From contig JALVFE010000035.1 of the NCBI GenBank assembly GCA_027030245.1, positions 124,001-188,000 on the forward strand: a stretch of DNA of 64,000 nucleotides, read 5' to 3'. Shown here piece by piece: positions 17,179 through 26,917 of this stretch. Origin of the DNA: Melioribacteraceae bacterium. Lineage in GTDB: Bacteria; Bacteroidota; Ignavibacteria; Ignavibacteriales; Melioribacteraceae. Every line of letters begins with the position of its first letter. Position 1 is the first letter of the stretch. The notes under the pieces are model-generated. The model was not told where the DNA came from. It worked only from the letters and a program-made list of their open reading frames with translations, and did not search any database. Both the position numbers and the translations under genes were made by a program.

Positions 17179-19317
17179 ATGAGATACTTACTCATTTTCT
17201 TTTTATTGACATTCCAAATCGTTTCCGGATTTTCAAACCCGCCTGAAAAAATATTACGAATAGGAAGAATAGATAACTCATACCGTTTGGACGGAAAACT
17301 TAACGAGCAGTTCTGGGAACTTACCGATTCGATTAATACACTTACGATGGTTGAACCCGACGAAAATTCGCCCGCTGCGTACCGCACGGTTGTAAGAATT
17401 GCAGCAGATAACGAAAAAATTATTATTGGTGTAAGATGTTACGACAACCCCGATAAAATAACTTCTTACTCCAAAGCCCGCGATGCCCGTATTTTTTCGG
17501 AAGATTATATTAAGTTCGTTCTCGATCCTTTTATGGACGGCAGATCGGGATACATTTTTGCAATCAACCCGAGCGGCGCAAGATACGATGCTTTGGTATC
17601 CGACCGCGGTGAAAGCGAAAATTCCAACTGGGACGGTATTTGGCTCGCAAGAACAAATATCGACGGGAAAGGCTGGACGGCGGAATTCGAAATTCCCGTG
17701 AAGACCTTAAGTTTCAATAATAATTTGCGTTTCTGGGGATTTAACATCGAAAGAAGAATTCAAAGACTTCTGGAAAAAGACAGATGGAGCGGGATAAACA
17801 GAAATTACCGTATAGGTCAAACCATACACGCAGGTAAAATAACAAATTTACCGCGCTTCGATTACGGTTACGGTACAACCATTTCGTTTTCAGCAATTAA
17901 TAAAATCGGAAAAACATACGGAACGAAATTTAAAAACAAAATCGACGCCAGCGGCGAAATAATTCAAAAAATTTCATCGGACGTTAATGCGGTTTTAACA
18001 ATCAATACAGATTTTGCCGAAACCGAAGTGGATACGAGAAAAACCAATCTTACAAGGTTTCCACTTTTCTTTCCCGAAAAAAGAGCATTCTTTTTGGAAG
18101 GCGCGGATATTTTCGATTTCGGTTTGGGATTAGGAAGAGACATAATACCGTTCTTCAGTAGAAAAATCGGTTTGTACAAAGGAACCGAAGTCCCGTTGCT
18201 ACTTGGCGGAAAAATAAATGGTAAGTTGGGAAATACAAATTTCGGAGCTTTGGTAAGCCGCACGGACAAAGTCGATACGCTTGTTCCCGCGTCAAATATG
18301 GGAGCGGTAAGAATCCGTGAAAATATTTGGGGCGAATCCACGGTCGGAATGATCGGAACTTTCGGCGATCCGTTGGGCAGAGCCCATAGTTGGATGCTTG
18401 GTTTCGATTTTACTTATCAAAATTCTAATATTTTTAATGGGAATAATTTTCTTGTCGGCGTTTGGGGAATTTATAACAACCGCGAAGATTTAGCAGGCGA
18501 CAAATCCGCATACGGATTCAAAATCGATTACCCGAACGATCTTTGGGACGTTATGCTTGCATACAAAAAAATCGGAAACGCGTTCGATCCTTCGTTGGGT
18601 TACGTTCCGAGAAAAGGAGTAAAAATTTACAGAGCGGGAGTCGATTACACTCCGCGCCCCGATATTAAATTTATCAGACAGTTTTTCTTCGAATCTTATT
18701 TCAGTCTTATTACAACCGAATCCGATTGGCAAAGTTACGGTTTGTTTTTTGCCCCGATACATTTTTTGCTTGAAAGCGGAGATAGATTCGAATTTAATAT
18801 TCGTCCGCAAGGTGAAAATCTGGAAGAAGATTTCGAAATAAGCGATGGCGTGGTAATTCCCAAAGGCAAATATAATTGGGTTAAATATCGCTTGGAGTTC
18901 GAATCAGCAAGCAAACGGGTGGTAAGCGGACAAGCAACTTGGTGGTTCGGCGGATTTTACGAAGGGCATCTTCACCAATTGGAATTTGAACTTAATTGGA
19001 GACCGACCAACAACATTACCGTCGCTTTGAATTTCGAAGACGACATCGGCTCGCTTCCGCAAGGAAATTTCACCAAGCAAATCTTCGGAAGCAGATTGGC
19101 GTTTAATTTTTCATCCGATTTGCAATTGACAAACTACTTGCAATACGATAACGAAAGCAGAAAACTAGGTACAAATCTCAGGTTGCGGTGGACGTACGAC
19201 AAACTCGGCGATTTATTTATAGTTTACAACCACAACGTTAACCATTTCGTAAACAACCGCTGGCAATTCGAATCGAACGAATTTATAGTGAAGTTAAGAT
19301 ACGGCATTTGGTTTTAG
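17179..19317 (+). CDS. Exported CBM9-like/DUF5916 outer-membrane protein
   Basis: After correction of the start to 17179 the protein has 712 residues and a good signal peptide (MRYLLIFFLLTFQIVSGFS). Residues about 25-190 resemble the carbohydrate-binding family 9-like domain: IDNSYRLDGKLNEQFWEL, DPFMDGRSGYIFAINPSG and WDGIWLARTN are typical. The remainder (about 215-712) is strand-rich and matches DUF5916, a predicted barrel, with FFPEKRAFFLEGADIFDFG as a hallmark. Family members are common in Bacteroidota and related phyla, and their substrates are mostly unknown. The CBM9-like part makes glycan or glycoconjugate binding plausible. It appears to be transcribed alone. Confidence 0.88.
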   Translation: MRYLLIFFLLTFQIVSGFSNPPEKILRIGRIDNSYRLDGKLNEQFWELTDSINTLTMVEPDENSPAAYRTVVRIAADNEKIIIGVRCYDNPDKITSYSKARDARIFSEDYIKFVLDPFMDGRSGYIFAINPSGARYDALVSDRGESENSNWDGIWLARTNIDGKGWTAEFEIPVKTLSFNNNLRFWGFNIERRIQRLLEKDRWSGINRNYRIGQTIHAGKITNLPRFDYGYGTTISFSAINKIGKTYGTKFKNKIDASGEIIQKISSDVNAVLTINTDFAETEVDTRKTNLTRFPLFFPEKRAFFLEGADIFDFGLGLGRDIIPFFSRKIGLYKGTEVPLLLGGKINGKLGNTNFGALVSRTDKVDTLVPASNMGAVRIRENIWGESTVGMIGTFGDPLGRAHSWMLGFDFTYQNSNIFNGNNFLVGVWGIYNNREDLAGDKSAYGFKIDYPNDLWDVMLAYKKIGNAFDPSLGYVPRKGVKIYRAGVDYTPRPDIKFIRQFFFESYFSLITTESDWQSYGLFFAPIHFLLESGDRFEFNIRPQGENLEEDFEISDGVVIPKGKYNWVKYRLEFESASKRVVSGQATWWFGGFYEGHLHQLEFELNWRPTNNITVALNFEDDIGSLPQGNFTKQIFGSRLAFNFSSDLQLTNYLQYDNESRKLGTNLRLRWTYDKLGDLFIVYNHNVNHFVNNRWQFESNEFIVKLRYGIWF

Positions 19318-19384
19318 TATTTATTTTGACCTTACATCTTATTTTCAATTCCGTTATATTGTGCAATAATAAAAAGCAAAAAAT

Positions 19385-21565
19385 ATGTTTTATAATTATA
19401 AATTAATTTTTGCGGCGATGTTTCTGTTCGCCGGTTTAATAACATCGTGCCAAACAAAGAAAAATCAAGAAGAAAAAATGGACGGATATAAATACACAAA
19501 CAAATTAATAAACGAGAAAAGTCCTTATTTACAACAACACGCCCACAATCCGGTAAATTGGTATCCTTGGGGTGAAGAAGCTTTCGAAAAAGCGAAGAAA
19601 GAAAACAAACCGATTTTCCTTTCAATCGGTTATTCCACTTGCCATTGGTGCCATGTGATGGAACACGAATCGTTTGAAGATACAACGGTTGCAAGATTAA
19701 TGAACGAAGTTTTCGTATCAATTAAAGTTGACCGGGAAGAAAGACCGGATATCGATAATATTTATATGACCGTTTGCCAAATAATGACCGGAAGCGGCGG
19801 ATGGCCCTTGACAATAATAATGACGCCCGATAAAAAACCGTTTTTCGCGGGCACGTATTTCCCCAAAGAAAGCAAATACGGCAGGCTCGGGATGATTGAT
19901 TTGATTGATAGAATAAAAAAAACATGGGAAGAAAAACACTCCGATGTTTTTAAGTCGGCAGACCAAATAACAGCTTACCTTCAACAAGCGGCAAAAGAAA
20001 CGTCCGGTTCAGAACTGACGGAAGATATTTTGGATGAAGCTTACGACAATTTCCGGCAACGTTACGATAAACGTTACGGCGGTTTCGGACACAGACCGAA
20101 ATTTCCCACGCCGCACAATTTGATGTTTCTGCTCCGTTATTGGGATAAAACGGGAAACCCCCAAGCCCTTTCCATGGTTGAAAAAACTTTAACCGAAATG
20201 GCAAAAGGCGGAATTTACGATCATATAGGATTTGGTTTTCACCGATATTCCACGGACGAAAGATGGTTCCTTCCGCATTTCGAGAAAATGCTTTACGATC
20301 AAGCATTGCTTGCCATGGCTTATTCCGAAGCTTACCAAGCAACTAAAAATCCGCATTACAAAAAAATCGCTTCCGAAATTTTCGAATATGTTTTAAGGGA
20401 TATGCAAGATGCTAACGGTGGATTTTATTCCGCCGAAGACGCCGACAGCGAAGGAGAAGAAGGCAAATTTTATGTTTGGTCGGCGAAAGAAATCGACGAA
20501 CTCTTACCGCCGGAAAATGCTTTAATATTCAAAAATTATTACGGCATTTCGGAAGATGGCAATTACTACGAGGAAGCAACCGGCAGCGGAACAGGAAAAA
20601 ATATTTTGCATGTTATTTCTTCACTGGACGAACTTAGCAAAGACACACAAACCGGAATCGAAGAACTGAAAACGAGTTTGGAAAGATCGAGGAAAACGCT
20701 GTTCGAGTATAGAAATAAAAGGGTTCATCCATTCATGGATAAAAAAATATTAACAGATTGGAACGGATTAATGATTGCCGCATTGGCAAAAGGCTCGGTA
20801 ATATTAAACGAACCCGCCTTAGCCGGAGAAGCCGCAACCGCCGCAAATTTTATCTTAACCGCTTTACGGAAAGACGGAACTTTACTCCACCGTTTCAAAG
20901 ACGGGGAAGCAGTAATTACCGGTAACCTTGACGATTACGCATTTATGACGTGGGGATTGCTGGAACTTTACGAAGCAACCTTTGAACCCGAATTTCTAAA
21001 ACATGCACTGGAATTAACGGATAAACAAATAGAAAATTTTTGGGATGAAGAAAACGGCGGATTTTTCTTTACTTCCGAATCGGGTGAAGAACTGCTGGTA
21101 AGAACAAAAGAGTTATACGACGGTGCTGTGCCTTCGGGTAATTCGGTTGCTTTTATGAATCTTTTACGTTTATTGAAACTAACCGCAAACACGAAATTCG
21201 AAAATTTAGCCGCAAAATTGAGCAAAGCCTTTGCCGGTAAAGTGAAAGATGCGCCTGTGGCATATTCACAATTCTTATCCGCACAAACTTTTGCATTCGG
21301 TCCTTCTTACGAAATAGTAATTGCCGCCAAAAACCGGGACGATAAACTTCAAGCGGTTTTGGAACAATTGAACGGAATGTTTATTCCCAATAAAGTGGTT
21401 TTGGTTCTTACGGAAAAAAATAAAGATGCGGTAACGGAATTGGCTCCTTTTACCAAAGAATACACTGCAACGGGCGACTTGCCCGCAATTTACGTTTGTA
21501 AAAACTACGTATGCAGTTTACCCACAACAGACGTTAACGAAATGAAAAAACTTTTGGGAAAGTAA
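19385..21565 (+). CDS. YyaL/DUF255 thioredoxin-domain protein, predicted lipoprotein
   Basis: A 726-residue member of the YyaL/SPATA20 family. The N-terminus has a signal peptide with lipobox LITSC (Cys about residue 22), so this copy is predicted to be exported and lipid-anchored; a downstream ATG at about residue 32 would give a cytoplasmic form. The thioredoxin-like domain (about 35-200) begins with [20 protein letters not shown] and has the CHWCH redox motif in [11 protein letters not shown]. The rest forms an alpha/alpha barrel resembling N-acylglucosamine epimerases (about 215-640). The biochemical role is not established for the family. It is convergent with the FMN reductase gene, 1 bp apart. 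Confidence 0.92.
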   Translation: MFYNYKLIFAAMFLFAGLITSCQTKKNQEEKMDGYKYTNKLINEKSPYLQQHAHNPVNWYPWGEEAFEKAKKENKPIFLSIGYSTCHWCHVMEHESFEDTTVARLMNEVFVSIKVDREERPDIDNIYMTVCQIMTGSGGWPLTIIMTPDKKPFFAGTYFPKESKYGRLGMIDLIDRIKKTWEEKHSDVFKSADQITAYLQQAAKETSGSELTEDILDEAYDNFRQRYDKRYGGFGHRPKFPTPHNLMFLLRYWDKTGNPQALSMVEKTLTEMAKGGIYDHIGFGFHRYSTDERWFLPHFEKMLYDQALLAMAYSEAYQATKNPHYKKIASEIFEYVLRDMQDANGGFYSAEDADSEGEEGKFYVWSAKEIDELLPPENALIFKNYYGISEDGNYYEEATGSGTGKNILHVISSLDELSKDTQTGIEELKTSLERSRKTLFEYRNKRVHPFMDKKILTDWNGLMIAALAKGSVILNEPALAGEAATAANFILTALRKDGTLLHRFKDGEAVITGNLDDYAFMTWGLLELYEATFEPEFLKHALELTDKQIENFWDEENGGFFFTSESGEELLVRTKELYDGAVPSGNSVAFMNLLRLLKLTANTKFENLAAKLSKAFAGKVKDAPVAYSQFLSAQTFAFGPSYEIVIAAKNRDDKLQAVLEQLNGMFIPNKVVLVLTEKNKDAVTELAPFTKEYTATGDLPAIYVCKNYVCSLPTTDVNEMKKLLGK

Positions 21566-21566
21566 G

Positions 21567-22109
21567 TTAACGGTTTTCAAAATAGTTTATCAGGTAACGC
21601 GGAACCGAACGGATGCGTTTTTCTATTGCCGGATCCGTGCAGTTATCGTTTTCATCGAAATAATCTTCCACGGTGGGAATTGAAGCTTGTTTTGGCAAAA
21701 CTATTCCCCCAATGTGTGCGCAAATGCTTCTTAAATGCTCCAAAGATTTAACTGCGCCGATATCGCCGGAAGCAAGTCCGACAAGGGAAACAGGCTTTCC
21801 GTTCACTTCCGAAGGATAACTGAGATTCTCGATCAATAATTTTAGTACGCTGCTTACGCTTCCGTTGTATTCCGGGGTGACCATAATTATTCCAGCGGCG
21901 CCGGCAACTTTATTTCTGAATTTTTCCACATCGGTTGTGTTTTGCGTTCTACCGGGTAACGCCAAATCATAATCATTTAATGTTAAAATTTCACATTTAT
22001 AATTTCCGCTTATTTCGATTTCGTCCCGGATTATGTTACATACTTTCAATGTATAATTTTCTTTCCGGATACTTCCCGCAAAAACCGCAATATATTTTAT
22101 TTTGTTCAT
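21567..22109 (-). CDS. NAD(P)H-dependent FMN reductase family protein
   Basis: A 180-residue flavodoxin-fold protein. The N-terminus reads VFAGSIRKENYTLKV, the phosphate-binding loop that contacts FMN in the SsuE/ArsH/chromate-reductase group, and residues about 77-95 contain TPEYNGSVSSVLKLLIE, the second hallmark of the family. It probably reduces free or bound FMN, or a quinone-like acceptor, with NAD(P)H in the cytoplasm. It stands alone between the YyaL gene and the ABC cluster, which gives no clue to the electron acceptor. Confidence 0.88.
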   Translation of the reverse strand: MNKIKYIAVFAGSIRKENYTLKVCNIIRDEIEISGNYKCEILTLNDYDLALPGRTQNTTDVEKFRNKVAGAAGIIMVTPEYNGSVSSVLKLLIENLSYPSEVNGKPVSLVGLASGDIGAVKSLEHLRSICAHIGGIVLPKQASIPTVEDYFDENDNCTDPAIEKRIRSVPRYLINYFENR

Positions 22110-22223
22110 TAAAACTTTCCCGCATGAATTAATTTTACAAACTGAAATATATTATTCTTTTCGGTAAAAAATTTTTGAAAATGGTTTCAATGGCGGGGAA
22201 TATTATAACGATTGCCAAACGGT

Positions 22224-23141
22224 TTATTTAAGCGAACCCAAACCGATGAAAATTTTCTCCGCAAGTTTTTTATCGTTGAAGTAAGTGCCTGGATTTTGCG
22301 AAGACGTAATAACCGTACCGGTAGAATCCGCATAAGCGGAAACGGTAATATTTTTACTGCCTTCGGCTTCTATGGTAAGTTTGTACGTTGGTTTTTGTAA
22401 TTTCTGCGGATCTACATTATCATCGAATTTGGAACTTGTAATGTGCGCAATTTTCCTGAGATATTGTTCGGTTTTTGCCGAATCGAGTATTTCAACTCCG
22501 GCTGTCCATCTGTTTTTAACTTTCGTCATTTGGAATGAACTGTCTGCGGGATAATCGAAAATTAAACGGTTCCATTTTTTGTAATCGCCTTTAATTACGG
22601 TATTGTTACGGAAATCGTTAACTCCGCGGTTGAACGACATTGCAAGGAATCCGTCGACTTCGTAAACATCGGAATCGTTGTAAAGCCGCACAAACGTAGA
22701 AACGCTTCTTGGTTGTTTGAAATTAAACCGCCCGATAACCAAATCGAGTTTTTTATCCCCGTCTTCCATTACAACAACACGGGTTGCGCTCGAATCGACT
22801 TCGTAAGCTGACCATTTTTCTTTTTCCCTTGCAACCAAGCGGTTCGGCTTTATTGAAAGAAGCTGAGTGTAAATACCTTTGATTTTATTTGCGGGCACGG
22901 GCGCTTTTTTTCCGTTATCGAGTAAAACTTTCCAACCGTCGTTTTCCTTTGTCAGCTTTACCTGTTTTCCCTTGTGCGATTTGGGATAAATTATTATTTC
23001 CGAAACTTTGGCTGTATCGATATTCACCAAATCTTTTCTGAATGTCCGTTCTTTTTTACCCGTATTAGTAACAAAAACGAGAACGGTTAAAATCAAAAGA
23101 ATAACAAAAACAATTCCGAGAGTTTTATTCGATTTAAACAT
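22224..23141 (-). CDS. DUF4340 domain-containing protein of the Gld-type ABC cluster
   Basis: A 305-residue protein with one N-terminal membrane helix (about residues 7-26) and a mostly beta periplasmic domain. It has the DUF4340 layout: an NDGWKV segment near residue 68, NKIKGIYTQLLSIKPNRLVA and DLVIGRFN. It is the last gene of the GldA-GldF-GldG-like set and overlaps the GldG-family gene by 8 bp. DUF4340 proteins are repeatedly found behind this ABC set, probably as a membrane-anchored part of the complex. The transported substrate is not known. Confidence 0.88.
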   Translation of the reverse strand: MFKSNKTLGIVFVILLILTVLVFVTNTGKKERTFRKDLVNIDTAKVSEIIIYPKSHKGKQVKLTKENDGWKVLLDNGKKAPVPANKIKGIYTQLLSIKPNRLVAREKEKWSAYEVDSSATRVVVMEDGDKKLDLVIGRFNFKQPRSVSTFVRLYNDSDVYEVDGFLAMSFNRGVNDFRNNTVIKGDYKKWNRLIFDYPADSSFQMTKVKNRWTAGVEILDSAKTEQYLRKIAHITSSKFDDNVDPQKLQKPTYKLTIEAEGSKNITVSAYADSTGTVITSSQNPGTYFNDKKLAEKIFIGLGSLK

Positions 23142-24654
23142 AGCGCGTATTCTTCAATTTTTCTCTGATTTTTTTCCTTCTGTTATAACGGTAAATTCCG
23201 TAAAAAATTACAAGAATAATCGGCAATAGGAAATTCAGATATTTCAATAAGGTTTTTGTACTTGCTTCCAACGCCGGATCGATCGGGCGGGCGGTTACGC
23301 CTTTTGTTCTGAGTTCAACCAGACCCGTATCATCCGAAAGCCAATCTATTGCGTTCACCATAAAGCTTATGTTATCCGGTTCCAATCTCTGTGCTTGTTG
23401 TCCTTCGCCGTTCACAACGAAATCACCGTCGCCGAACACAACCATTTTAATATTATTACCGTTCTTCTTACCTTCCACTGTGACAGCAACCGGAAGCGCT
23501 TCCAATCCGAAATCGCTTTTCTTCCATTGTCTTGTAACGTTAAAATAGACCGGCGGTTTTTCTATTCCGCTTTTTTCCGATGTCATCGCCAAAGGTAAAA
23601 CGGAAAGGGACGTATCGGACGGATTAATTTTAATTGAACTTACAAACGGCATGAGAACCGCTTCAAGCCCTTTTGTAATAGGGTGAGCGGCAAATTTGGT
23701 AATTATTGGAATGTATGGGAACTTTACGGGAGTATTCATTATAAACATGCCTTGACGTTGCTGAACCATTACGTTTGTGCAATTCGCATCTATTACCAAA
23801 TTATCTTCAACTTCAACACCGTAGTTTTTCAACCAATCGCCTAAACCCGTATAAATTTTTTCGGCCATTCCTTTGCTTAAATCGCCTTTTACTTTATTCA
23901 ATGCAACAAGAATTTTTCCGCCTTTAGCTAAAAATTCGTCCAAATAATTCAAATACTTTTCCGGTATCGTATCGGTCGGAGCAATAATCAACAAAGTTTT
24001 ATATTCCGAAGGGATTCCGGCCGTATCGGAAAACTCGAATGTTTTCACATCGTACATAACCGATAAAGACTTACGCAACTGCGGCATTGCACTGAGTTTG
24101 GGTTCGCCGTTGCCTTGTAATAAAGCAATTTTGGGTTTATCCGTAACAGCTAACTTTTTAATGTTTGTGGATAATTCATATTCCATTGCCGCGCCGGGCC
24201 GTATAAACGGAATAACTTCCTGACGGTTACCCATTTGAATAACGGCGCCCATATAAGCTTTTTGCTGTTTCAGTTGGTCTTTTTCCCTTACGTTTATCAT
24301 TATCGGTGAAATACCGCTGCGTTGCGCTTTCATTTCAATTTCCGGGGATTCATTCGGGTTTACAAACTCGTAAACCACATTCCCGTTCGAACGTGTGGAA
24401 TATTCAACGAGTAAATCCCTGAAGTCGTTTTTCACTTGTTCTATATCCGGCGGCAGATTCTCGGAAAAGTAAGCCGTTATTGTTACCGGCTCCGTTAAGT
24501 TTTCCAAAATATCGATTGTCGCTTTGCTTAAACTGTACCGCTGGTCAGCAGTAAAATCCCACCTGAAAAACAAACGCGTGGATAAAAGGTTAACGAGAAT
24601 TAAAATTCCGAGAACCAACAGAATTGTTGTACGTACTTTTCTTTTAGTAAGCAT
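23134..24654 (-). CDS. GldG-family ABC transporter auxiliary protein
   Basis: A 506-residue protein with a membrane helix at about residues 9-27, a large extracytoplasmic domain, and a second helix near 475-495 just before a basic C-terminus. The family is recognisable from FFRWDFTADQRYSLSKAT, the PVTITAYFSENLPP strand and the IALLQGNGEP region. GldG-family proteins work with an ABC-2 permease and ATPase. In gliding Bacteroidota the complex has been linked to motility, but the family is far wider than gliding species and no other gld or T9SS gene is in this window. It starts 3 bp upstream of the permease stop. Confidence 0.9.
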   Translation of the reverse strand: MLTKRKVRTTILLVLGILILVNLLSTRLFFRWDFTADQRYSLSKATIDILENLTEPVTITAYFSENLPPDIEQVKNDFRDLLVEYSTRSNGNVVYEFVNPNESPEIEMKAQRSGISPIMINVREKDQLKQQKAYMGAVIQMGNRQEVIPFIRPGAAMEYELSTNIKKLAVTDKPKIALLQGNGEPKLSAMPQLRKSLSVMYDVKTFEFSDTAGIPSEYKTLLIIAPTDTIPEKYLNYLDEFLAKGGKILVALNKVKGDLSKGMAEKIYTGLGDWLKNYGVEVEDNLVIDANCTNVMVQQRQGMFIMNTPVKFPYIPIITKFAAHPITKGLEAVLMPFVSSIKINPSDTSLSVLPLAMTSEKSGIEKPPVYFNVTRQWKKSDFGLEALPVAVTVEGKKNGNNIKMVVFGDGDFVVNGEGQQAQRLEPDNISFMVNAIDWLSDDTGLVELRTKGVTARPIDPALEASTKTLLKYLNFLLPIILVIFYGIYRYNRRKKIREKLKNTRYV

Positions 24655-24657
24655 ATT

Positions 24658-25383
24658 TTACTCTACAATATTTCGTTTTGCTAATGCTGTTTCGGCCAAT
24701 AACAAACCGAAAAATGTAATTGACAGAAAATAGATTAAATCCCTTGAATCTATAACTCCGCGCGATATTGAATCGTAATGCGTTGATAAACTTAAATAGT
24801 TAAATATCAAAGCGGTATCGCCTGTAAAGCTGCTTGCCAGAACGTTAAAAATTATAAGGAAAAACACTCCGATAAACAGAGACAAAAGAAATGCAACTAT
24901 TTGATTGTTCGTGATACTGCTCGCAAACAACCCGATACTGATATACGTCATGCTCATCAAAAGCATACCGAAATAGCCGCTCCACACCGCGCCGTGATCT
25001 ACATCGCCGATAAACGTTAACGTGATGTAATAAGGCAAAGTTAAAAGGAGCGCAACAACAATCAGCAGAAACGCCGCTAAAAATTTACCGGCAACTACCT
25101 GCCAATCGGTAATAGGTTTGGTTAAAAGCAATTCGATTGTTCCGCTACGTTTTTCTTCGGCAAGCATTTTCATTGTAAGAGCCGGAATAAAGAAGAAGAG
25201 CGTCCAATACGCAACTCCGAAAAAAGGCTGTAAAGTGGCTTGACCGATAAAGAAAATATCGGAACCGAAAAGCCACGTAAAGAAACCGCTTATGCCGAGA
25301 AAAACAACGAGCAAAATATAAGCTGCGAGTGAATCGAAAAACGTAACAAATTCTTTTTTAGCAATAACCCAAATAGCTTTCAT
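24658..25383 (-). CDS. ABC-2 type permease, GldF-like
   Basis: I place the start at 25383, giving a 241-residue permease that begins MKAIWVIAKKEFVTFFDS, the standard opening of this family. A longer frame upstream would overlap the ATPase gene and add an atypical polar leader. Six membrane helices are visible. A cytoplasmic segment reads MLAEEKRSGTIELLLTKPITDWQVVAGKFLAAF, whose coupling-helix region is a GldF/NatB hallmark. It forms the membrane channel of the ABC complex with the ATPase encoded 5 bp upstream. Confidence 0.9.
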   Translation of the reverse strand: MKAIWVIAKKEFVTFFDSLAAYILLVVFLGISGFFTWLFGSDIFFIGQATLQPFFGVAYWTLFFFIPALTMKMLAEEKRSGTIELLLTKPITDWQVVAGKFLAAFLLIVVALLLTLPYYITLTFIGDVDHGAVWSGYFGMLLMSMTYISIGLFASSITNNQIVAFLLSLFIGVFFLIIFNVLASSFTGDTALIFNYLSLSTHYDSISRGVIDSRDLIYFLSITFFGLLLAETALAKRNIVE

Positions 25384-25388
25384 AACTT

Positions 25389-26321
25389 TTACTTTGTAGT
25401 TAATTCCCTGAATATATCTTCCAATTTTGTTTCTATTGGGGTAAGTTCGGTTAACACCCAATTGTTTTTCACGCAGAGATTGAAAATTTCCTTGCGCGAA
25501 GATACGTTCTCTTTGCTGTTTACCATAAACGAAAAATCCGAACCGGAGACGGCATCTACCATATCGACCGTATCGAGATTCATCAAAGCGGAGAACACTT
25601 CGTCTTTGTCCGTAGCTTCCGCAATTTCGATTCGCAGTACTTCCGTTCCTTGCGCTTGTTTCCGTAACGTATCGGCTGTGCCGTCGGCGACTATCTTTCC
25701 GTTGTTAATTATTAATATTCTGTCCGATGTCGCTTCCACTTCGGGAAGAATGTGCGTACTTAAAATTACGGTTTTTTCGCGCCCGAGTTCGCGAATTAAT
25801 TTTCTTATCTCCACAATTTGGTTCGGGTCGAGACCGGTGGTAGGTTCGTCCAAAATTAAAATTTCCGGATCGTGAATCATTGCTTGTGCGAGTCCTACCC
25901 TTTGCCGGTAACCTTTGGAAAGCTCTCCGATTGTTTTGTGTTTTTCCACATCGAGACCGCACACCCTTACCATTTCCTTTATTCTGTCCGGGATTTGGGA
26001 ATCGGGTACGTTTTGCAATTTGGCAACGTATTCAAGGTAAGCCAGCACGGGCATATCGTAATAAAGCGGATTGCTTTCGGGCAGATACCCGATTTTCTTT
26101 TTTATTTCTTCGGGATTATCCAAAATAGAGATTCCGTTTACCTTAACGTCACCGTCATTAGGCGCCATGTAACAGGTAATAATTTTCATTGTGGTGGTTT
26201 TCCCGGCGCCGTTGGGTCCCAAAAATCCCAAGATTTCGCCGGTTTTTACTTCGAAGGAAATGTTATCGACTGCTTTTTGTGTGCCGTATTTTTTGGTAAG
26301 GTTATTAACAACAATGCTCAT
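25389..26321 (-). CDS. ABC transporter ATP-binding protein, GldA-like
   Basis: A 310-residue ATPase. Walker A is GPNGAGKTT (residues 35-43), the signature is LSKGYRQR (the form usual in NatA/GldA-type proteins), and Walker B is ILILDEPTTGLD. A switch His follows in ILSTH. After residue 220 a DUF4162-like C-terminal domain completes the protein. It is the first gene of the four-gene operon, with a strong Bacteroidota-type promoter just upstream. Confidence 0.93.
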   Translation of the reverse strand: MSIVVNNLTKKYGTQKAVDNISFEVKTGEILGFLGPNGAGKTTTMKIITCYMAPNDGDVKVNGISILDNPEEIKKKIGYLPESNPLYYDMPVLAYLEYVAKLQNVPDSQIPDRIKEMVRVCGLDVEKHKTIGELSKGYRQRVGLAQAMIHDPEILILDEPTTGLDPNQIVEIRKLIRELGREKTVILSTHILPEVEATSDRILIINNGKIVADGTADTLRKQAQGTEVLRIEIAEATDKDEVFSALMNLDTVDMVDAVSGSDFSFMVNSKENVSSRKEIFNLCVKNNWVLTELTPIETKLEDIFRELTTK

Positions 26322-26346
26322 TTACGTAACCTTTTATTTGAAAGTG

Positions 26347-26378
26347 CAAAATTATCAAGTAAGAAAAAATTTTGCAAA
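26347..26378 (-). promoter_or_regulatory. Bacteroidota-type promoter of the Gld-like ABC operon
   Basis: On the minus strand, TTTG (26378-26375) and TAATTTTG (26354-26347) are separated by exactly 20 bp, matching the TTTG-N19/21-TAnnTTTG consensus. It lies 26 bp before the ATPase start codon. Confidence 0.7.
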
Positions 26379-26607
26379 CCAGGAAATTTTAAAACAATAT
26401 TTGTTTACAACTGCCAAAATGGTTTTGTTTCCGGTATTTTTAATTTTTTTGAAATTAATTTCGAAAAATTTTTGCTCGGTGCAATAATTATATTTTATTT
26501 TCTTTGCCGTTAAATCCAAACCAACCGGAATATGGAATTTTTACTTATATAGTTAAATATGACTTGATTTAATATGGGATTTAATTTAAGTTGTGAGATA
26601 CAGGGAT

Positions 26608-26619
26608 TTTATTTGCGGG
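26608..26619. repeat. Left arm of inverted repeat around the TA pocket
   Basis: TTTATTTGCGGG is the exact reverse complement of CCCGCAAATAAA at 28070-28081. The flanking bases also agree in part (AACCCGCAAATAAAATCC versus ATCCCGCAAATAAATCC when read on the same strand). Confidence 0.5.
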
Positions 26620-26725
26620 TTATTTGCAGGTTGATGTAATTGTATATATCATGAAAATACTTGCATCGAAATGGTTTAACGTGTAAATTATTTTTAATAA
26701 TACACATTTCATTAAAAAGGTAAAA

Positions 26726-26917
26726 ATGAGAACAAATATTGAAATCTACAATAAGTTAATAAAACAGGCTCTTAAAGCAACAGGTCTTAAAACCAAAAAA
26801 GAAGTTGTGGAAGAGGGATTAAAAACATTAATAGTAATTAAGGAACAAGCTAAATTAAAAGCGCTTCGCGGAAAATTGCATTGGGATAGCAATATTGAAA
26901 AAATGAGAGTAAATTAA
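26726..26917 (+). CDS. VapB-family antitoxin (DUF2191-like)
   Basis: A 63-residue protein reading MRTNIEIYNKLIKQALKATG and then KTKKEVVEEGLKTLI, the ribbon-helix-helix pattern of short VapB antitoxins, followed by a C-terminal toxin-binding tail (residues about 42-63). An AAAGG ribosome-binding site lies 5 bp before the ATG. The imperfect palindrome at 26681-26705 may be its operator. The toxin gene directly downstream is truncated, so this antitoxin is probably an orphan that may still bind DNA. Confidence 0.85.
   Translation: MRTNIEIYNKLIKQALKATGLKTKKEVVEEGLKTLIVIKEQAKLKALRGKLHWDSNIEKMRVN

Larger units (their letters stand above)
26322..26725. other. 404-bp AT-rich intergenic region
   Basis: It holds the ABC operon promoter at its left end. 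It also has a short tandem pair ATTTGCGGGTT / ATTTGCAGGTT (26611-26632), one arm of an inverted repeat shared with 28070-28081, and an imperfect palindrome with GTGTA/TACAC ends (26681-26705) just before vapB. No gene is evident. Confidence 0.6.

Noticed and set aside
25384-25461. Longer N-terminus for the ABC-2 permease
   Set aside because: It overlaps the ATPase gene and is polar. MKAIWVIAKKEF at 25383 is the family's normal start.
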